NCBI GenBank assembly: GCA_025330725.1
Contig: JAIWND010000016.1
Coordinates: 1-64,000, forward strand
Direction of reading: 5' to 3'
Origin: Chlamydoabsidia padenii
Taxonomy: Eukaryota > Mucoromycota > Mucoromycetes > Mucorales > Cunninghamellaceae
Length of the DNA: 64,000 bases
The notes under the pieces were generated by a model. It had not been told where the DNA came from and searched no databases. It saw only the letters and a program-made list of their open reading frames with translations. Both the position numbers and the translations under genes were made by a program. This document shows, piece by piece, positions 56,702 to 64,000 of the stretch. How positions within the stretch are numbered: the first letter of the stretch is position 1; every line of letters starts with the position of its first letter.

Positions 56702-58083
56702 ATGTTTGGACAAGATGAAAATGAAGATACAACACTATTTGAACTGGTGGACGTACATGGTCGGCTAACTTTGGATCAGGTCTATGGGAACGGACTACAC
56801 GCTCTGAAAAGACTTACCATATGCAACTTGACAGATCGACGAATAGTGGTGCGGATGCGATCAAACCTACGTAATCAGATCACCTTCCAGACAGAAAACG
56901 AAAACTTGGTGGGATGGGATGTTGGTGACAATACAACGAACACAGTCGCTTGGTCGCAGCAGCAATTGAATCAACAACAGCAAGAAGACACATCTGTTTG
57001 CAACAACCATAGACAGCCTTGGAATGAACTTTTCAACATTGTTAATCATATCGACGAATTGATCCTCAACCCTCGAGAAACAAGACCATTAATCCTTGGC
57101 TTCTTACCTGACGCAAGAGAAGATGACGACGACACCAGCACAAGCGGCGGTATCTTCACCCAGGACAACTCTGAAACAGACACCTTCAACTGGTTTAATG
57201 TAACTGGCAGCTTATTCTTCTTTGGTTACGTGGATGCAGTATCAAACATGGCCGACTATCAACAATCTATCAAATTCCGGGCTAGTGTCTGTCAATCAAC
57301 ATTATGGACGGATGTAACTGAGACTGGAATCAACTTTGACGATTGTGTCATGGGGAAAACTTATCATCGTGACTTTACGGTAAAGAACAAATCTGACATT
57401 GACCTATACTGGAAACTGAATACTGTGGACATGTTAAATGGTTGGTTGGACTTTGCTGATGCTGATACTGGTGCAACATTTATGGATCAACAATATGGGC
57501 CCATTGGCGGATGCTCTTCTCGTAGGATTCGTATCACTTTTACACCAAAGGACGTGGGGGAATTCAACTATGACTTGCAATTAGAAAATCTCAATGATGC
57601 CCGAAATGTGGTGCAATGCAAGATACATGCTATTGTGCGATCGGTAGCTCACAAGGAATCTTTGGTGGTGGCTAGTGGCAATTTGATCGATTTTGGCGAT
57701 TGTATCTCTGGTCAATGGACGGTACAACAAATGGTGCTAAATAACATCAGTGAAACTCCTGTGGAAGTCCGGTTTTTGCCTGAAGGTGGGGATGTTGTCT
57801 TTGATATAAAATCAAGTCTGGATACGCCAAATGAACTTGCTCCTGGCTCTGAACAACGATCTAATTTGGTGACTCCTCCTACAACAACACTTGCCAGCAA
57901 CAGCGACTTTTCGGCAACTGATAGCGACTTCTCTCGGTCTTCTTCGCCAATCTCAATGGAATCATCAAGTGTTTGGGGTGGTGTCCGCATTCACACACCG
58001 TCGCAGGCTGCAACCTCAGTACGATCTACTGGTGATTTAGACGTCAAACCACAAGCAACATCATGTAAGTCATGGCTCCTCCT

Positions 58084-58137
<54 letters not shown>

Positions 58138-61100
58138 AGTCTTGACTATACCAAACTAATTTTTCTTCTCTTCTTCTTTGAAATAGTACCAGTTGAAAAC
58201 TACTCTAGGATTGAAGATCTACTACTCAAGCCTGGAAAAGAAAGGACGGTGCAAGTCTCCTATCGACCTCAAAAGGATGCCAATCTGATGGATTTCAATG
58301 CTGGGCAACTTATACGGCGTAACTTCAGAATTGTCCTTGAATATGGTACCTACCGAAGCACTGAACCCAAAGAACGGAAATCTGTACAATGTCGGGCAAG
58401 AACATGTACTTCTTTTGTGGAGGTGATTCCCAAGGAAATCAACTTTGGTGATACTGATGTTGGCACTCTCAAATCAATACCCATCAACATCTTCAACAGA
58501 TCCGATATTTTGGCGCGGGTGGAACTGGAATTCACGTCAAAGGTGCTGAACTGCCTTCGGGGGGAAATCACTATACAACCACGAAGCTACGTCGAACTCA
58601 AGTTGGATCTATACCCACGCAAGGTGAATCCTGAATATCGAAAACAAATTACACTGGTGAACTATCTCAACAATGACAACGACCAAATTATTGAAGTACA
58701 AAGCACCAACATTGATAAAAATAGAGTTACCTTCCACTCTCTGTTTTATCGTATTCTCACTGCCACCGGTGCTAATTACTTGGATTTTGGATCGATCGCA
58801 CTCAATTCACCATCATTGCGCACATTCACAGTGGAGAACATTCGGAACAAGCCTTTGACTTTGGATATCACAACATCAATCCCTCAAGACCTGGTGATAT
58901 ATGTCAAGAAAAAGCGAACCAACAAAAGCACCACAAGTCCTCAAATCGGCAAAGGCAATACACCATCTGTACCGTCTGCACCAAATTCCATTGCAATCAA
59001 CAATCATGATTCTAGCATCAAGAAGAAGGATCGTCGAATGCATCTACACCGTGTGCTTTTGGATCGAGACAACAGTAGCATCAACAATGGCCCCATTAAT
59101 AACAGCAATGGCACCGATGGTAATAGAGGTGATTTGTCTCTCGAACATCAGCAGCAACAAAAGCGTATTCATCGTGCCGACCGGGCTACTTACTCCTCCA
59201 CAGCATATCTGGATTTGGCGACGGCACCTGCACAGCACAAGAATACTAGGTAAGAATGAAAAAAAAAATAATCCAACAACTTACACTGGACAAAATGCAA
59301 TATATAATGGTAACCCTTTTATTTATGATTATTCTTATAGCAAACGGCGGTTACTGCGATCTATCAATAAGAAGGAACTCAATGATCTGCGGGATTTGGC
59401 TGGTGTGAAGTCTCAACAAGTTAAAACTGAAAAGAAACGGTCAAATGGTCCTGGTAAAAATCTATTGGTTAACAATCATGGTGCTGCTACAAACTCCAAC
59501 AACAATGGTATCATCAATGGGCACACACGGGATAATCAACACAAACGTAAATCTCATCATCGACATATGGGGATCACTGCTGCTCGTTACAAATCTCGGA
59601 AGAACTTGGATTGGTCTGATATTGCTGGACAAGCTCGTGTGCCTTTTGAAGATCTCCTATCAGTGCTCGAACATGGCTCGAAGGCTCCTCCTCCACTATT
59701 TCCCAAGCAGGCTGCCGAAGAACAATTTGTCCGACATCAGTTGGCTTGGCGACGTGAATTGGAACGACTGATCGAAAAAGGTGATTTGGTCCAAACATCA
59801 CTTGTGCACGTGGATCCCGAAGGCGAAGAGGAAGTGGTGATCGTCTTTACTCCTAATGGTGAAACCAAGCCTCATGTCAAAAGTGCTCCCAAGAAACAGG
59901 ATGGTCGGATCTTCTTACGATTGGTGGATTTTGATCGGGATATCGAACAGACGGAATTTGAAAACTTGCTCGATTTGGATCAATGCAACATACCTCTACG
60001 TGAAGTCATTGTCCGTGCACAACTTTGTCGATCTGTGATGGATTTGGGTCAGAAGAATATCAACTTTGGGATGGTGGAACGGAACGAACGGCACGCCAAA
60101 TCTATAGTGTTACACAACCGGAGTGAAACGCCATTGCTCTACGCCATTCGGAAATCTGGTTCCATTGCCTCTGGTGACATTGATCTCGGTGCTGGACGCT
60201 ATGGTGTAGTGCGGTCTTTTGGTAAACGGGAAATCGAATTCACCTTTGAACCAACTTTGCCTGGTAGCTTCATGGAAAAATTGACAGTGGAAAATATTCG
60301 GGATCGTCATAATGATCAAGTTTTATCTCTCAAGGCTATCGTGCGTAAACCTTCAACATTCTTCATCCAGTCTCTGGAGTTGGCATTTGGACCTTGTCTT
60401 GTGGATCATATGTGTACTCGAACCGAAGCTATTGTTGTCACAAACACCAACAAGCAATCAAGAATGTTTGAAGTGCGTGTGGACCCGAACGAAGCAATCT
60501 TTGGATGTTACTTTGGTGAATTCGACTTTGTGGTGGACGACGACGAATCAAAAAAGACATTATCCAAAGAAGCTGAAGAAGAAATCGAAAACCTAGAACA
60601 AAAGCTCAAGATTGCTAGACGGAAAAATCAACCAGACAAGATCAACAAATACATCAAGAAATTAGCCAAACTCAAGGATAATGGTGCTGCTATTCCAAGC
60701 AGTCCGACCGTGGATGCAACTTCAACATCGACTGATACAACAAATGGTGATGGGGGCAACAAGGATATGACGGCAATGATATTCAAGAAGACCTCTGAAA
60801 GCGTGGTGTTTCCCCTGGATCCTCATGCAACCAAGACAATTACTGTTTACCTCAAGGCTGCTTTACGACCATTAAAACAAGGTGAATCTTATCAAGACAT
60901 AGATATGCTTCCTTTACATGTCAGGGGTCGCATCATGGTCCATGAATACAAGAACACAGATGTCTGCAAAAGCATCATGTACACGGCGTTGATATGCAAG
61001 AACCAGGCGGATTATAATCGAGAACTGGCTTTGGAAGGTCAACAGGCGGCAACAATATCTCCAGTGGTATCTCCTACAAGCTCTCCATCTTCACCTCCAT

Positions 61101-64000
61101 CGTCTATGGTACCTCCTATACCTGAAGTGGCGGTGGCAGCTGAACCTGAAGAATCACTAGTACTGGAACGAACAAGCTTTGATGGTGGCAAGGCCGAAAT
61201 AGATCAGCAATCTACTTTCTATGTACGTGTTACCAATCAATCGGACAAGGAATTACCGTACAGCTTTGTGGTGGATGACAATAATGAGAAGAACTTCTTC
61301 ATCTGTCCAACAACAACAACACCTTTGGTACCATCTGAAACTCGGAAAATCTTGTTTGATATACTGCCAACGACTGTGGGTAAACAACATCATACACTAT
61401 CAATACGAAACGACATTACCGGGACAATGCAAACATTCACCCTTCAGGTCCTGGTCCACCGCAAACAATACCTGTCATTTCCATCTCTCTCTGAAGATAC
61501 AAATGGTGAATTGGATCTTGGCTTCTCCTATGTGGATCCTGGAAACAAGTACTCACAGGTGACGCCTCTATTGGTCAAAAACATAACCGATGAAGATGTC
61601 TATATCACTTGCCAAAGTAATCTGTCTCACCAAGTGCTTATATTTATGGATGAAACCGGAAAACGTGGTTTGGTGGATATGATGCCTTTCAAGCGTGGCA
61701 ACTTACTGACTGTGTGGGTGGCAGTACAACCAAATTTATTGACTGGCTATCTGGGCAACTCTGAAGATGAATGCCGAGAACTGGTGGGTGGCATTAAATT
61801 CTCTATCTACACCAAAGATGATGGCGGACGGGACACTGGCGATGTACTAACTGAAGAAGAAAAAAAACTGGATGCAGCAACGAATCTGATGTGGACGCAG
61901 ACGGTCAAGTTTACATCGATTATTGGCCAGTCTCATCTTCAAGTATCTCACCAGGTCATCAACTTGGGCTACACCGATCTTTTGCACGAAGAATTCTATG
62001 GGGCATTCACCATTCAAAATAAGTCTGGACAGTTACCTTTAGATTATGAAGTCGAATGTACAAGTGGGAACATTGTCTTGGACAGGCGTGGTGGAACCTT
62101 GAATGGTTGGAAAGATGGTACTGGTGCTTTGAAACTACGCGACTCGGTTGGCGATGACAGCCATGGGGATGATGATGATGAAAACTATGGTGATGCGTTG
62201 ACTACTTCTCTGGCTCAAATTACATTCCGAATATACTCTTATCGACATGGTTTACTGACGGAACGATTACTGGTCACCAATATGCATAACAGCAAAGAAG
62301 TGTTTGAAATAGAAGTCAGACTCTTTGTAGATTGTGGAAAAATGGATCTTTTATCGATACCCTCTCGACAGACTCCTCTCGACGACACTTATCACTCGAA
62401 TCACCGTGAAGCTTACCCTCTTCGTACATTGAAATGGGAAAGTATATATATATGTCCTGTAGACGAAATCGACAATGATGATGCTGGCACTAGCAGGGAC
62501 AACAACAATAATAATAACAGCAACAATAATAATAATAACAATAATAACAATAACAGCAACGAAGAATGTCATGACAAGGATGATGGGAAGGATGAAGCTA
62601 CACCAAAACTCAAAATGATACAGCTACCACCTCAAGATGAACAACGACTTTATATCCGGGAAATAGAAGTGGCGAATACCTCTGGACAACCTATGATGCT
62701 GACAGCGGGAAGTGATATTGATGTGAAGGCACAATGGGTGGTACAGGATCAAGCAAAGAAACAAATCATGGAATCGACAACGGTGGTATTGGCATCCCCT
62801 TTTACACAATGTAGTGATCAAGTAGCTCTTCAACCTGGTCAACGTTTGCGGATACAACTATATTGTCCATCAGTACACAAACTCTCGGCGGAATCAAGAA
62901 ACCTTGCATTACAGGGACGTAGCGGCTCACTCGAAGGTATGCTGGTGCTATATGATTCTAGACAACAAGTAGAAGTTTTGGCGATGGAATTACAAGCTCT
63001 CTTTTGTGTATCTCTGGCTGCTTTGTCTGTGGAACGAATAGATCTAGGGAAAATCGGCCATATCAATTCCTGGAAACCTACAAAATTCCAATTCTCTGTG
63101 CGTAATTTGTCTGATGTCCCTGTATCATATACCCTGCAAGCATCACCCTTCCTTAACTTTGTGCCTTTGGACAAAAATGGTGTGGCTCTTATAAATTGGG
63201 ACAAAAACTTTTACGTTCCGGCAAAGAAGTCGCAAACTGTCGAAGGTACCTTGGAAACTCTGGCCATGGTTGATCAAATATCCGGACACCGGCGGATCGA
63301 TATACAAATTATAAATCAACGTAACCCCAGCAATTACATGATGCTTCGACTCAAGGCTCTCATGACATCTTTTGAATTGTTCTTTGATGGACTGACGAAC
63401 GGCGAACTGGTTTTACCGACTCTACAGCACCCTATCCCTGATCCGAATGTAACTTGTGACAACTGGTTTGTGATCCGCAACACAACTGACGATGACATAC
63501 GATTTGAAATTGGTGCGGATATATCTTCTGATCTCGTGGACTATATTAGGCTGGATGTTTTATCAAGATATTCTAATTCTCCTCTAAAAGGTGGTATCAC
63601 GGTTAGCGCTCAAGGGAAAATGGAGGTGCGTATACGGGCAGCACCAAATGAAGCAACACGACTCCCACTTAATCGACCTGATTTGATGGATGCTACAGTG
63701 GGTGTTATTCTGGCAAATCTCTGGGTGACTACAAGACCAAAGGACGAAGACCAAACTGTCCGGGAGGTGATTCCCGTGCGAAGTTACTTGATGGACACTC
63801 CAACATTCTCTCTCAGCGAACGGCGTTTGGACTTCAAGTTGATGACATATTATCGCGAAGACCAAGAACAACAACAACAACAACAACGGGATGATGGCAA
63901 TAGAAATGAACACCATCGCCAATTGGAACGGCTGAACCGAACATTGAAGATAGATGATGATCAATTGTCAACCTACTCAACACCTGCGATATGCGTCCCT
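56702..64000 (+). CDS. giant ASH/MSP-like repeat protein (partial, runs off the window)
   Basis: 2,362 codons visible in three exons, 56702-58064, 58187-59249 and 59341 to the window end, with no stop. The chain is a string of immunoglobulin-like beta-sandwich units of the ASPM-SPD2-Hydin/major-sperm-protein type. The recurring signature is [IL]-[ND]-[FL]-G followed 15-20 residues later by N-x-[ST]. I count nine, for example INFDDCVMGKTYHRDF, IDFGDCISGQWTVQQM, INFGDTDVGTLKSIP, LDFGSIALNSPSLRTF, INFGMVERNERHAKSI, INLGYTDLLHEEFYGAF and IDLGKIGHINSWKPTKF. Inserts include a coiled coil (KEAEEEIENLEQKLKIARR), Ser/Pro-rich loops and an Asn run near 62500-62560. In animals such repeats occur in centrosome and cilium proteins and TMEM131-type proteins. 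No membrane segment or signal is visible so far. Function unknown. Confidence 0.8.
58086..58130 (+). repeat. T45 homopolymer in ASH-protein intron 1
   Basis: Uninterrupted run of about 45 T beginning 21 bases after the donor at 58065 in the 122-bp intron. Confidence 0.9.

Overview
This is eukaryotic nuclear DNA from a fungus, most likely an early-diverging, Mucoromycota-like lineage. The evidence is dense genes on both strands, many short GT-AG introns (mostly 50-120 nt) and AT-rich intergenic DNA full of homopolymer runs. The gene content also fits: an ENA-type sodium ATPase, a fungal Nha1 antiporter, a MATA-type HMG protein, peroxisomal Lon, and a FYVE protein ending in a fungal W-x-W-S-T-F tail. 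The phylum is inferred from gene style, not proven. I saw no transposon, CRISPR array, rRNA or convincing tRNA.

Layout, left to right: tail of an unknown acidic protein (+); HMG-box factor (-); uroporphyrinogen-III synthase HEM4 (+); nitrilase (-); a GW/WG-repeat low-complexity protein (-); RPS23 (+); proteasome receptor RPN10 (-); CKS1 (-); MFS transporter (-); unknown 336-aa protein (+); tail-anchored protein (-); WRAP53/TCAB1-like WD40 protein (+); peroxisomal Lon (+); Nha1 (+); TOM40 (+); U2AF small subunit (+); TMEM19/DUF92 membrane protein (+); FYVE protein (-); orphan 197-aa protein (-); ENA-type P-ATPase (+); Zn2Cys6 factor (-); TRM5 (-); AAAP amino-acid transporter (+); a giant TAF2 carrying six bromodomains (+); and a giant ASH/MSP-like repeat protein that runs off the right edge (+). 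Most are single-copy housekeeping genes, each apparently with its own promoter; there is no operon-like pathway cluster.

Two things stand out. First, one continuous reading chain joins a TAF2 (TFIID) body to six bromodomains, all keeping the acetyl-lysine-reading Asn. TAF2 in yeast and human lacks these, so this TFIID may read acetylated histones directly. Second, the 11-bp element CGG-N2-TTTGAA occurs 17 times exactly, always outside the exons I defined and usually 60-400 bp upstream of a start codon, in either orientation; several more promoters carry near variants. It looks like a common promoter element of this genome, and copies without a gene point to possible unannotated transcripts.

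Spliced gene models were built by hand from reading frame, GT-AG sites and protein conservation across junctions. Exon coordinates should be accurate to within a base or so; N-termini of TAF2 and the AAAP transporter are the least certain.
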